10,566 bases of DNA, taken from JAHJCL01 sp964504075 (GTDB lineage: Bacteria > Patescibacteriota > Minisyncoccia > Minisyncoccales > DG-74-3). Numbering within the stretch: the stretch's first letter is position 1; each line of letters opens with the position of its first letter. A program made the position numbers and the translations under genes. Shown here piece after piece: positions 1-6,348 of this stretch. The notes under the pieces were generated by a model that did not search any database, was not told the DNA's origin, and saw only the letters and a list, made by a program, of their open reading frames with translations. The DNA lies in contig CAZDCT010000014.1 in the NCBI GenBank assembly GCA_964504075.1, positions 1 through 10,566 on the forward strand, written 5' to 3'.

Positions 1-476
1 ATTGAAATAGCGTCGCCACCCAATCCTCCTGAAGACATAATAACCAAAGGAATATTATGTGTTCGTAGAAAATCAATAAATTCCGTAAATCCTGGTCTAA
101 GCTTAGCTTTTCTAGACTCAACAACCTTTTTTAAATCATTTTTATTCAATCCTGATTTAATTAATAAATCAAAATGAATTGTCCACCATTCGTACATTGC
201 CTCTTTCTTTTCTTCTAAAGGAATCTTTGGGTCAATCTCAATCGGATGGTATTTGTTATAAAGTTTATTGGCTTTTGAACCATAATCAGGTGTTAAATAA
301 TTTCCGTCGCGCAAAATCGAAATAATAGAAGGCATCTTTTTGTCATTAACAAAAGCAGTTGTAAGGGTTTTATCAAAATCAGCTATAATATGGAGTTTAT
401 CGGTTCCACCCTCAGAAATTGCTTTTTTTGATTTCTGTAATTGTTTTGGATTTGATATAATAATACGTTCCACCAT
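1..476 (-). CDS. 5'-nucleotidase, UMPH-1 family (HAD superfamily), partial: C-terminus beyond window
   Basis: The N-terminal 158 codons are visible and the frame runs open off the left edge. The protein resembles the eukaryotic-type pyrimidine/cytosolic 5'-nucleotidase III (UMPH-1) family, which dephosphorylates nucleoside monophosphates in the cytoplasm. The HAD nucleophile motif DFDKTLT is at residues 33-39, with D33 the expected nucleophile and D35 the acid/base. A family-like block KYHPIEIDP...EEKKEAMYEWW follows, as does the second HAD motif VIMSSGGLGGD near the edge, where the Ser binds phosphate. Family members are usually about 290-300 residues, so roughly half is missing. The ATG at 476 is the only sensible start: the nucleotidase-like sequence begins soon after it and an intrinsic terminator lies just upstream. 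No Shine-Dalgarno is visible. Substrate specificity cannot be read from this half. Confidence 0.85.
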   Translation of the reverse strand, partial: MVERIIISNPKQLQKSKKAISEGGTDKLHIIADFDKTLTTAFVNDKKMPSIISILRDGNYLTPDYGSKANKLYNKYHPIEIDPKIPLEEKKEAMYEWWTIHFDLLIKSGLNKNDLKKVVESRKAKLRPGFTEFIDFLRTHNIPLVIMSSGGLGGDAIS

Positions 477-483
477 ATTTCTA

Positions 484-489
484 ATTCTA
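484..489 (-). promoter_or_regulatory. Possible -10 element of the 5'-nucleotidase gene
   Basis: Minus-strand TAGAAT lies 7 bases before the ATG at 476, so a transcript from it would start at or next to the start codon (leaderless). No -35 is recognisable at the right distance because the terminator hairpin occupies that space. This is a weak call, based only on one hexamer and on the terminator separating the gene from the upstream operon. Confidence 0.2.
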
Positions 490-491
490 TC

Positions 492-512
492 AAAAAACCG
501 CCTTCTTGGCGA
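492..512 (-). terminator. Intrinsic terminator after the secreted-protein gene
   Basis: On the minus strand the sequence reads TCGCC-AAGAA-GGCGG followed by six Ts: a 5-bp stem (one G-U pair), a 5-base loop and a U tract. It starts 9 bases after the stop codon of the secreted-protein gene at 521. On the plus strand the same hairpin is followed by ATTTTT, but no plus-strand gene ends here, so the minus-strand role is the likely one. It marks the end of the murD-ftsW-murG-gltX unit. Confidence 0.75.
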
Positions 513-520
513 TTTTTGTA

Positions 521-952
521 CTATTGAAATAATTCTTTGAACCTTTCCCAAAGGGATTTGGCCTTGGGAATCTCTTCTTGAATATCTTCCATCAATTCTT
601 CTCTTTCTTTTTCAAACTCTTGTTCAAGGTATGGCTTTCTCTTTTCTATTTCTTGACCTAATAACACTTTTATTTTATCAACAATACCATTTAACCAGGG
701 TTGAATAGTAGCATCCCACCATTTAGACCATATTTGTTTCATTTTTCTCCAAACAGGCAATACATCTTCCTGCCAGGTTCTTTGTAAAATATTTGGAAGT
801 TGTTGTTTAGTTTTTCCAAGCACCTCTTCCCCAAACTCTTGGGCCTCTTTAAGTGTTTCCGGAGCTTTTATTGTTTCTTGGGCTAAACCAAAATTAGGCA
901 AAACCAAATTTATAATTACAACAGTTATTAGAATTTTTAAAACAAATTTCAT
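521..952 (-). CDS. Small secreted Trp-rich helical protein of unknown function
   Basis: This 143-residue protein is not a family I can name. Residues 1-24 form a typical signal peptide: basic start, hydrophobic core, then FGLA before Q25 as a plausible signal peptidase I site with no lipobox Cys. The mature part has seven Trp, six of them between residues 60 and 86 (W60, W68, W75, W78, W79, W86). Residues 100-143 are strongly charged (many Glu and Lys) and look like a long amphipathic helix or coiled coil. There is no Cys and no enzyme motif. The ATG is one base after the gltX stop (TAG-T-ATG), so it is probably translated by coupling as the last gene of the operon. An envelope-associated or peptide-like amphipathic role is a guess from composition only. 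Confidence 0.8.
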   Translation of the reverse strand: MKFVLKILITVVIINLVLPNFGLAQETIKAPETLKEAQEFGEEVLGKTKQQLPNILQRTWQEDVLPVWRKMKQIWSKWWDATIQPWLNGIVDKIKVLLGQEIEKRKPYLEQEFEKEREELMEDIQEEIPKAKSLWERFKELFQ

Positions 953-953
953 A

Positions 954-2555
954 CTAACTACTAATTAGTTCTTTTGCTTGTTTAATTCTGTTTAGTGTTT
1001 TTTCTTTACCTAAAATCTCAGCAATTTCAAATGGGCCAGCAGAAGCTTGTTTGCCCGTTAAAGCTACTCTTAAAGGCCATAAAGTATATCCCCTATCTCC
1101 CACCCCTTTAATTTTTTGTCCAAACTTTTCAGCAACTGGTGTTAAAACTTCTTCTAAGTTTTCCTTGTTCCAATCTTCTGCCTTTATTTTAGATAATACT
1201 TTATTCAAATTATCAATAGATATTAGCAATTCTTTGTCTGTCATTTCTTTCCATTTTAACAAATCTTTTTCATGCTTTATTTTATCTTTAAAGAAAAAAC
1301 TGGTCAATTCTAAAATATCTGATAGTTTCTTTAACCTTTTTTGATAAAGAGAAACAATCTTTTTTAAAGTTTCAAGAGAAATAACTTCTTGTGTTTGTTT
1401 AATCCTAAATTCAGGTTTTTCTCCATCTTTAAACAGTTTAAGGGTTTTTGGATCAGGAGAATGAGGATTATTTTCTAATTTTTCAATGAAGTCTGCTTTA
1501 ATAAAATAAGGAAGACACAGTTCGGTTAATTTTTCAATAGATTTTTGTCTAATATAAAAAGCGTTTAAAAACTCTAATCTTTGAGGATTAAAAACAGCTC
1601 CTGCTTTTTGAACCCTGTCTATAGAAAAATCTTTGATCAAAGAAGGCATAGTATAGATTTCTCTTTCAGTTCCTGGATTCCAGCCCAAAAACGCCATAAA
1701 ATTAACCATTGCTTCAGGCAAATATCCTTCTTCTTTATATTGATTAATAGAAACCGCCCCATGTCTTTTGCTTAATTTGGACCTATCTCTACCCAGAATT
1801 AAAGGTAAATGACCAAATTCTGGCTGAGGAAAATCAAGAGCTTCAGCAATCAAGATTTGTTTTGGTGTATTGGAAACATGATCTTCTCCTCTAATTACAT
1901 GAGATATTTTCATTTCAAAATCATCTATGACTACAGCAAAATTATATAATGGTTCTTTTAGATTCTTAGCAATTACAATATCTCCCATCAAGGCAGCATC
2001 AAACTCTATTTTTCCCCTAATCATATCATTAAACTTCACTTTTTTAGGCGTAACCCTAAATCTAATAACTGGTTTTTCACCTTTGTCTAGTTTTTCTTTA
2101 ACCTCTTGTTTTGATAAACCAGAGCATTTTCCAGTATAACGAGGAGCTTGACCAATTGACATTTGATATTGTTTTTGAGCTTCTAACTCTTCCTTTGTGC
2201 AGAAGCAATAATATGCTTTATTTTCATCAAGTAGTTTTTGTAAATATTTAGCATAAATATCTAATTTTTCACTTTGGCGGTAAGGACCATATTCTCCTTT
2301 AATATCAGGGCCTTCTGCATATTCAATGCCTAACCATTTTAAGCTATCCAAAATGTCTTTTTCAAACTCTGGTTTTGATCTTTCTGGATCAGTGTCTTCA
2401 ATTCTTAAAATAAAAACACCTTGATGTTTTTTGGCAAAAAGATAATTAAAAAGAGCAGCACGAGCAGTACCAACGTGTAAAAAACCTGTTGGTGAAGGGG
2501 CAATTCTTGCTCTGACCTCTCCCGGTGTTTTTAATTTAAATTTTTCTGGATTCAT
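954..2555 (-). CDS. gltX: Glutamyl-tRNA synthetase
   Basis: Class I aminoacyl-tRNA synthetase that charges tRNA with glutamate in the cytoplasm. The first signature is SPTGFLHVGT (residues 21-30, with HVGT as the HIGH-type motif), and the second is KLSKR at 260-264. A zinc-site pattern C117-x-C119...Y140-xxx-C144 matches the zinc-binding GluRS type. The C-terminal helical half is the anticodon-binding region. At 533 residues it is longer than the usual 470-490, mainly because of extra sequence around residues 355-392. It starts 10 bases after the murG stop with no good Shine-Dalgarno. Bacteria of this kind often lack GlnRS and use a non-discriminating GluRS plus GatCAB, but discrimination cannot be decided from this sequence alone. 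Confidence 0.96.
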   Translation of the reverse strand: MNPEKFKLKTPGEVRARIAPSPTGFLHVGTARAALFNYLFAKKHQGVFILRIEDTDPERSKPEFEKDILDSLKWLGIEYAEGPDIKGEYGPYRQSEKLDIYAKYLQKLLDENKAYYCFCTKEELEAQKQYQMSIGQAPRYTGKCSGLSKQEVKEKLDKGEKPVIRFRVTPKKVKFNDMIRGKIEFDAALMGDIVIAKNLKEPLYNFAVVIDDFEMKISHVIRGEDHVSNTPKQILIAEALDFPQPEFGHLPLILGRDRSKLSKRHGAVSINQYKEEGYLPEAMVNFMAFLGWNPGTEREIYTMPSLIKDFSIDRVQKAGAVFNPQRLEFLNAFYIRQKSIEKLTELCLPYFIKADFIEKLENNPHSPDPKTLKLFKDGEKPEFRIKQTQEVISLETLKKIVSLYQKRLKKLSDILELTSFFFKDKIKHEKDLLKWKEMTDKELLISIDNLNKVLSKIKAEDWNKENLEEVLTPVAEKFGQKIKGVGDRGYTLWPLRVALTGKQASAGPFEIAEILGKEKTLNRIKQAKELISS

Positions 2556-2564
2556 ATTTTTAGG

Positions 2565-3677
2565 CTATTGAAGAATATATTCTGCCATTTCCACAGCTGC
2601 TTCTGGTTTAGAAAACTGTTTAGCAGCTTTTTTCATTTTTTCTAATTCTTGAGTATGAGAAAAAAGATATTTTAATCTTTCTAAAAAGAAACGAGGAGTA
2701 AAGTTAGGCTCTTCTAAAACCTGACAGGCTCCATTTTGAGCATAAGAATAAGCATTTTTTATCTGGTGATTTTGAGCTGATTCAGGCAAAGGAATTAAAA
2801 TACATGGTTTTCCAAAAGCAGCTATTTCAAAAATAGAGCCAGAGCCAGCTCGAGACACAATTAAATCAGCTAAACGATATGCTTTTTCAATCTCCTGTTC
2901 TTTAAAAAAAGGAAAGGGATGATAATATTTTTCTAAATCTTTAGAAATTACTACTTTGGCTTCAGCTTGCACTTGTTTAAAATTAGCTCTGCCTGTTTGA
3001 TGGATAACTTCAAAGTTTTGCAAGAGATCAGATAACACCTCAAGAATTCTATCATTAACTCTTTGAGCGCCCTGAGACCCACCCAAAACAAGAATAACTG
3101 GTTTTTCTTTAGTCAACTTAAAAATTTCCTGAGCTTCTTTTTTTGATTCTTCAAGTATTTCTCTTCTAATCGGATTACCAACTAAAATCATTTTAGAGGG
3201 TTTAAAATATTCAGTTTTAGGAAAAGAAACAAAGATTTTTAAGGAAAATCGAGCTAAGAATCGATTAGCTAAACCAGGAGCAATATCTGATTCATGTAAG
3301 AATATTGGAATCTGGAGAAGCCTGCCAGCCATTACTCCAGGGACTGAACCAAACCCACCCTTGCTTATAATTAAATCAGGAGCCAAAAAGAATAAATAAA
3401 AGAATGCTTGGAAAAAACCTATTGGGATTTTAATAAAAATATCAATAAAGTTCTGAAATAAGGTTTTTATGCTCAAATATCTTCTTATTTTTCCGCTCAA
3501 AACTGTTTTAACTTTAATGCCTTCCTGAGAAAGCAGAATTAAAGAAAATTCATCTTTTGGTCCAATGTAAAAAAATTCAATATCTTTGCCCTGATAAGCT
3601 TTTCTTGTTTCTCTAACAACAGCAATAATTGGAAAAATATGACCGCCCGTACCTCCTCCTGTAAAAACTAATTTCAT
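2565..3677 (-). CDS. murG: UDP-GlcNAc:lipid I N-acetylglucosaminyltransferase (MurG)
   Basis: GT28-family enzyme that adds GlcNAc from UDP-GlcNAc to lipid I on the inner membrane face, giving lipid II. At 370 residues it has family length. The N-terminal glycine-rich loop GGGTGGH is at residues 7-13 and SKGGFGSVPG at 105-114. HESDIAPGLANR (128-139) is the lipid-side signature, and LGGSQGAQRVND (198-209) begins the second Rossmann domain. The nucleotide-sugar site SRAGSGSIFEIAAFGKP spans 275-291, with E284 as the likely ribose ligand, followed by ESAQNHQ. The hydrophobic, basic patch around residues 69-100 fits membrane association. It begins one base after the ftsW stop and is followed 9 bases later by gltX, so it is mid-operon. 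Confidence 0.97.
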   Translation of the reverse strand: MKLVFTGGGTGGHIFPIIAVVRETRKAYQGKDIEFFYIGPKDEFSLILLSQEGIKVKTVLSGKIRRYLSIKTLFQNFIDIFIKIPIGFFQAFFYLFFLAPDLIISKGGFGSVPGVMAGRLLQIPIFLHESDIAPGLANRFLARFSLKIFVSFPKTEYFKPSKMILVGNPIRREILEESKKEAQEIFKLTKEKPVILVLGGSQGAQRVNDRILEVLSDLLQNFEVIHQTGRANFKQVQAEAKVVISKDLEKYYHPFPFFKEQEIEKAYRLADLIVSRAGSGSIFEIAAFGKPCILIPLPESAQNHQIKNAYSYAQNGACQVLEEPNFTPRFFLERLKYLFSHTQELEKMKKAAKQFSKPEAAVEMAEYILQ

Positions 3678-3678
3678 T

Positions 3679-4791
3679 TCAACTTATTTTCTTTGATATA
3701 TTTAATAATATCCCAATTCCAGCTAATTCGCTAATCAGAGCTGAGCCACCATAACTAATAAATGGTAAAGGAATGCCGGTTAAAGGGACTATGCCTATCA
3801 TTGCTCCAATGTTGATAAAGGCCTGAAGACTTATCCAGGAAGCAATAGAAGCAGCTAAAAGCTGATTAAACTTGTTTTTAGAATAATAAGCAATTCTAAA
3901 ACCACGCCATAAAAAAATTAAAAAAAGAGAAATTAAAACAAAACTTCCAATAAAGCCAGTTTCTTCAGCAAAAATAGCAAAAATTGAATCTGAGATTAAT
4001 TCTGGCAGAAAAACACCAAATTTTTGAGTAGAAAAACCAAGACCAACACCCGAAATTCCACCAGATCCAACTGTGATTAAAGATTGTTTGAGTTGATAAC
4101 CAATTCCCATAGGATCAACATCGGGGTTTAAAAAAACAGCCAGACGATTACCTCTGTAACCAGATTTCATTAACAAGAAAAAGCCAATTGCCCCGAGCAA
4201 AGCAATAAATATATTGTGCCAGAAAGGAGCGTCAGACAAAAAATAGATAAGAACTGCTAGAAAGATAAGCACAGCAAGGGTGCTAATATCTGGTTGTAAA
4301 TATAATAGAACAGCAATAACGGATATAACCGTAAAAAATGGCAGCAAACTAAAATTCTTACTTTTAATATCTTTATTTTTAAAAGAGCTCCACCAGCTAG
4401 CCCAATAAAGAATCAATGTTAATTTCAAAAGTTCAGCTGGCTGAAAACTCATTGGTCCCAAATTAAGCCATCTTAATGTTGTATTATTAGTGCCTATGAT
4501 TTTAGGAAAAACAACTATTAACAAAAGAATTAAGTTTGAAAAGAATAACCAAAAGGCATTTTTTTTAAACCAAGTTAAATCTTTCTTAAAAGCCCAAAAA
4601 CCTAAAATTATTCCAGGAAGTAAGCCAAACAATAATTGATGCTTTAAGAAATAAAAAGTTGAGCCAAATTTTCTTGGAGCAACAGCGGCTGAAGCACTAG
4701 CTAAAATTAAGATTCCAAGAGTTATTAAAACAAGACAAGTGATTAGTAAAATATAATCTGGTTTTTGACGAACTTTTGTTTTACTGGGCAT
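3679..4791 (-). CDS. ftsW: SEDS peptidoglycan polymerase / cell-division protein FtsW
   Basis: Multi-pass SEDS glycosyltransferase that polymerises lipid II, normally with a class B penicillin-binding protein at the septum. About ten hydrophobic segments are visible. Family blocks are FQPAELLKL, then GYQLKQSLITVGSGGISGVG, then a loop containing LPELISDSIFAIFAEETGF, and finally GIPLPFISYGGSALI near the C-terminus. Asp268 in the ISDSIF segment corresponds to the SEDS catalytic Asp. The start is placed at the ATG at 4791 (370 residues), giving an 11-base overlap with the murD end. A further in-frame upstream start at 4911 would overlap murD by 131 bases and add a non-homologous segment. FtsW rather than RodA is inferred from the position between murD and murG. 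Confidence 0.92.
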   Translation of the reverse strand: MPSKTKVRQKPDYILLITCLVLITLGILILASASAAVAPRKFGSTFYFLKHQLLFGLLPGIILGFWAFKKDLTWFKKNAFWLFFSNLILLLIVVFPKIIGTNNTTLRWLNLGPMSFQPAELLKLTLILYWASWWSSFKNKDIKSKNFSLLPFFTVISVIAVLLYLQPDISTLAVLIFLAVLIYFLSDAPFWHNIFIALLGAIGFFLLMKSGYRGNRLAVFLNPDVDPMGIGYQLKQSLITVGSGGISGVGLGFSTQKFGVFLPELISDSIFAIFAEETGFIGSFVLISLFLIFLWRGFRIAYYSKNKFNQLLAASIASWISLQAFINIGAMIGIVPLTGIPLPFISYGGSALISELAGIGILLNISKKIS

Positions 4792-6043
4792 GTTTTTTAA
4801 CGTATTTTTTGAACAAATTGCCTTTTTCTTTATAATCTTTAAAAATACTAAAACTTGGAGAAGCAGTAGAAAGCAAACAGATTTTCCCCTTTTGAGTGTA
4901 TTGATAAGCAATTTTCACTGCTTTTGCCATATTATCTACAAAAAAATGCTTTAACGAAACCGGGTCTCGTTGATGTTTAGAGATTTCTTTCCAGATTCTC
5001 TGACCAGTAGTTGGAAACAAAATCACAGTTTTAATCTTGGTTTTAGATATTGTTTTGCCTAATTGTTTGAAATCTAATCCCCTATCGAAACCACCCAGCA
5101 TAATTGTTTGAACATTACTTCCCAAAGCATTAAGAGCATAAATTGTTGTTTCTGGAATTGTTGATAAAGCATCATTGTAAAAAGTAATTCCCTTGAAAGT
5201 TCCCACTAATTCTAAGCGATGAGCTAAGGGTTTGAAATCTTTGATAGCTTTAGTAATTTTTTCTTCTGAAATGTTAAATATTTTTCCAACCTCTTTGGCA
5301 GCTGTCCTGTTTAATTCATAATATTCCCCTTTTATTGGAATTTTTTTAGCTTTAGATTTTTTAGCAATACGTTTAACTAATTTGTTATCAGAATTGTAAA
5401 CTAAAAAATCTTTTTCAGTTTGATATTTTGTAATATTTGCCTTGGCTTTTATGTATTCTTTGAAACTTCTATAATAATCTAAATGTTCAGGAAAAATATT
5501 CAAAAACACAGCAATATGAGGAGATTTTTTAAGGGTAAACAACTGATGGCTTGAGAGTTCATAAACATAAACATCTTTTTTTGTGGCTGAAGACAATAGA
5601 GTTAAAACTGGTTTACCAATATTTCCAACTAAGTGAGTTTTTAATCCGCCTTGCTTCAGGATTTTATAAATTAAAGAAGTGGTAGTGCTTTTTCCCTTGG
5701 TCCCAGTGATACCAACAATTTTTCCTGGACAATTATCAAAAAAAATCTCAGTCTGAGAAGTAATCTTTTGCTCTTTGCTGATAAAGGGAGCGATTACTTT
5801 GAGAGGAACTCCTGGTGATTTTACTATCAGATCGTAATTTTTGAGCGCTTTAAGATAATCTTTTCCTAAATGCCATTTAACACTTTTAACACCCGATATT
5901 TGAGCTTTAACATTTTTATTTTTATCTGCTATGCCCAAAATCTTTTTAGGAAATAATTTTCTTAAAAACTTAAAAGTATCTCTTCCTTCTTTGCCCAGAC
6001 CTAAAATTAATATTTTTTTGTCAGTCAATTGTTCAAGCTTCAT
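4781..6043 (-). CDS. murD: UDP-MurNAc-L-alanyl-glutamate ligase (MurD; MurD2-like)
   Basis: Mur ligase that joins glutamate to UDP-MurNAc-L-Ala using ATP in the cytoplasm. The Rossmann start ILILGLGKEG is at residues 11-20 and SPGVP at 76-80. The ATP loop GTKGKST is at 114-120, then ELSSHQL (162-168), HLDYY (187-191) and HRLELV (275-280). The C-terminal domain contains LLSTASPSFSIF. Where classical MurD has an NDSKATN-like motif, this protein has NDALSTIPETT (290-300), so D-Glu recognition is probably altered. The start at 6043 (420 residues) is chosen because homology begins there. An upstream TTG at 6127 would extend it into the terminator and hairpin. It has no Shine-Dalgarno, and a small hairpin sits directly before the ATG. 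Adjacent murL supports an L-Glu-adding role (inference). Confidence 0.93.
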   Translation of the reverse strand: MKLEQLTDKKILILGLGKEGRDTFKFLRKLFPKKILGIADKNKNVKAQISGVKSVKWHLGKDYLKALKNYDLIVKSPGVPLKVIAPFISKEQKITSQTEIFFDNCPGKIVGITGTKGKSTTTSLIYKILKQGGLKTHLVGNIGKPVLTLLSSATKKDVYVYELSSHQLFTLKKSPHIAVFLNIFPEHLDYYRSFKEYIKAKANITKYQTEKDFLVYNSDNKLVKRIAKKSKAKKIPIKGEYYELNRTAAKEVGKIFNISEEKITKAIKDFKPLAHRLELVGTFKGITFYNDALSTIPETTIYALNALGSNVQTIMLGGFDRGLDFKQLGKTISKTKIKTVILFPTTGQRIWKEISKHQRDPVSLKHFFVDNMAKAVKIAYQYTQKGKICLLSTASPSFSIFKDYKEKGNLFKKYVKKHAQ

Positions 6044-6044
6044 T

Positions 6045-6057
6045 GTATTAAAAATAC
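6045..6057 (-). other. Small hairpin immediately before the murD start codon
   Basis: Minus-strand GTATT-TTT-AATAC forms a 5-bp AU-rich stem with a 3-base loop, ending one base before the murD ATG. It occupies the place where a Shine-Dalgarno would be. It is weak and may be chance in AT-rich DNA. Confidence 0.3.
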
Positions 6058-6080
6058 CATAAAATACTTCTCTAATAAAC

Positions 6081-6104
6081 AAAAAACCGGCTTTTTGATT
6101 CCGG
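6081..6104 (-). terminator. Possible intrinsic terminator or attenuator between the ncRNA and murD
   Basis: Minus-strand CCGG-AATCAAAAAG-CCGG followed by TTTTTTGTTT. The stem is only 4 bp, all G-C, with a 10-base loop, and the T tract starts directly after it. It lies about 40 bases before the murD ATG. It could end the upstream structured RNA or act as an attenuator in a murD leader. The short stem keeps confidence low. Confidence 0.4.
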
Positions 6105-6115
6105 AAAATAAAATT

Positions 6116-6182
6116 GGAGGAGAGCAAGCAATTTTTACGTAGTCACACTGGTACGCGCATGCTTTATTCAGGGCTCTCCCCC
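6116..6182 (-). other. Long nested hairpin in the candidate RNA, closing stem followed by CCA
   Basis: The minus-strand arm GGAGAGC (6179-6173) pairs perfectly with GCTCTCC (6125-6119), with two further G-C pairs after one mismatch. Inside, AAGC (6164-6161) pairs with GCTT (6129-6126), and GCGTA (6156-6152) with TACGT (6141-6137, one G-U pair) around a 10-base loop. The 3' arm is followed by T and then CCA, like a tRNA acceptor end, but the 47-base interior has no T-arm or anticodon arm. Confidence 0.55.
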
Positions 6183-6266
6183 ACAATGGTTAGCTAATAT
6201 TATTGTAAAGGTGCATCAATTTTCTTTTCAACCTTTCCTTTTTGTTATCCTTTATAGCCTTTGATC

Positions 6267-6317
6267 GGCTGGGACATGATTACTTCCTTAACACCGCACC
6301 AGAAGGTTATCATAGCC
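6267..6317 (-). other. Nested hairpin near the 5' end of the candidate RNA
   Basis: On the minus strand GGCT and ATGAT (6317-6309) pair with ATCAT and AGCC (6280-6276 and 6270-6267), with CCTT (6306-6303) pairing with AAGG (6289-6286) inside. The loop CTGGTGCGGTGTT contains GGTGC, which is complementary to GCACC downstream at 6214-6210. The AGCC arm can instead pair with a second GGCT at 6259-6256, giving a mutually exclusive short hairpin. Confidence 0.5.
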
Positions 6318-6348
6318 GTGGCGCTGTAATTTTTCTATCCTCTTATAA

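Larger units (their letters stand above)
6081..6342 (-). ncRNA. Candidate structured noncoding RNA or long murD leader, family unknown
   Basis: This is the only gap of about 300 bases in the window. It faces a promoter with both consensus hexamers whose predicted start is near 6342, and it ends at a GC hairpin plus T tract, giving about 260 nt. It contains a nested hairpin at 6267-6317, a long hairpin at 6116-6182, and a weaker AU hairpin ACAAU...AUUGU near 6183-6207. A possible long-range GGUGC:GCACC pairing links 6296-6300 with 6210-6214. Between them is an A/G-rich stretch (about 6217-6253) likely to be single stranded. Local GC in the hairpins is higher than in the surroundings, as expected for functional RNA in an AT-rich genome. 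I found no RNase P, tmRNA, SRP, 6S, 5S or common riboswitch core. Whether it is a separate RNA or part of the murD mRNA cannot be decided here. Confidence 0.55.

Noticed and set aside
340..2139. Plus-strand reading frames opposite the nucleotidase and gltX (for example 1051-1344 and 1927-2139).
   Set aside because: They are antisense shadows of strongly conserved minus-strand genes, with no homology or signals of their own.
4792..4911. Longer ftsW starting at 4911.
   Set aside because: It would overlap murD by 131 bases. FtsW-like sequence begins after the Met at 4791, which gives a normal 11-base overlap.
6044..6127. Longer murD starting at TTG 6127.
   Set aside because: The extra 28 residues are encoded by the hairpin 3' arm and the terminator-like sequence and have no Mur-ligase character.
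6190..6313. Two tiny minus-strand reading frames in the gap: 22 codons from ATG at 6313, and 13 codons from TTG at 6231 after AAGGAAAGG.
   Set aside because: Both are very short and overlap the predicted hairpins, and neither product resembles a known peptide. The second has a purine-rich site but a poor start. A leader peptide is possible but not supported.
6280..6330. glmS-ribozyme-like AGCGCC near the start of the candidate RNA.
   Set aside because: The other conserved glmS core segments are absent downstream and the gene that follows is murD, not glmS.
6081..6342. Candidate RNA as RNase P, tmRNA, SRP, 6S or 5S RNA.
   Set aside because: No GAGGAAAGTCC/ACAGAA RNase P core, no tmRNA tag with TTCGA arm, no SRP GGAA-loop domain and no 5S pattern could be found. 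The 6S family is too variable to exclude firmly by eye.
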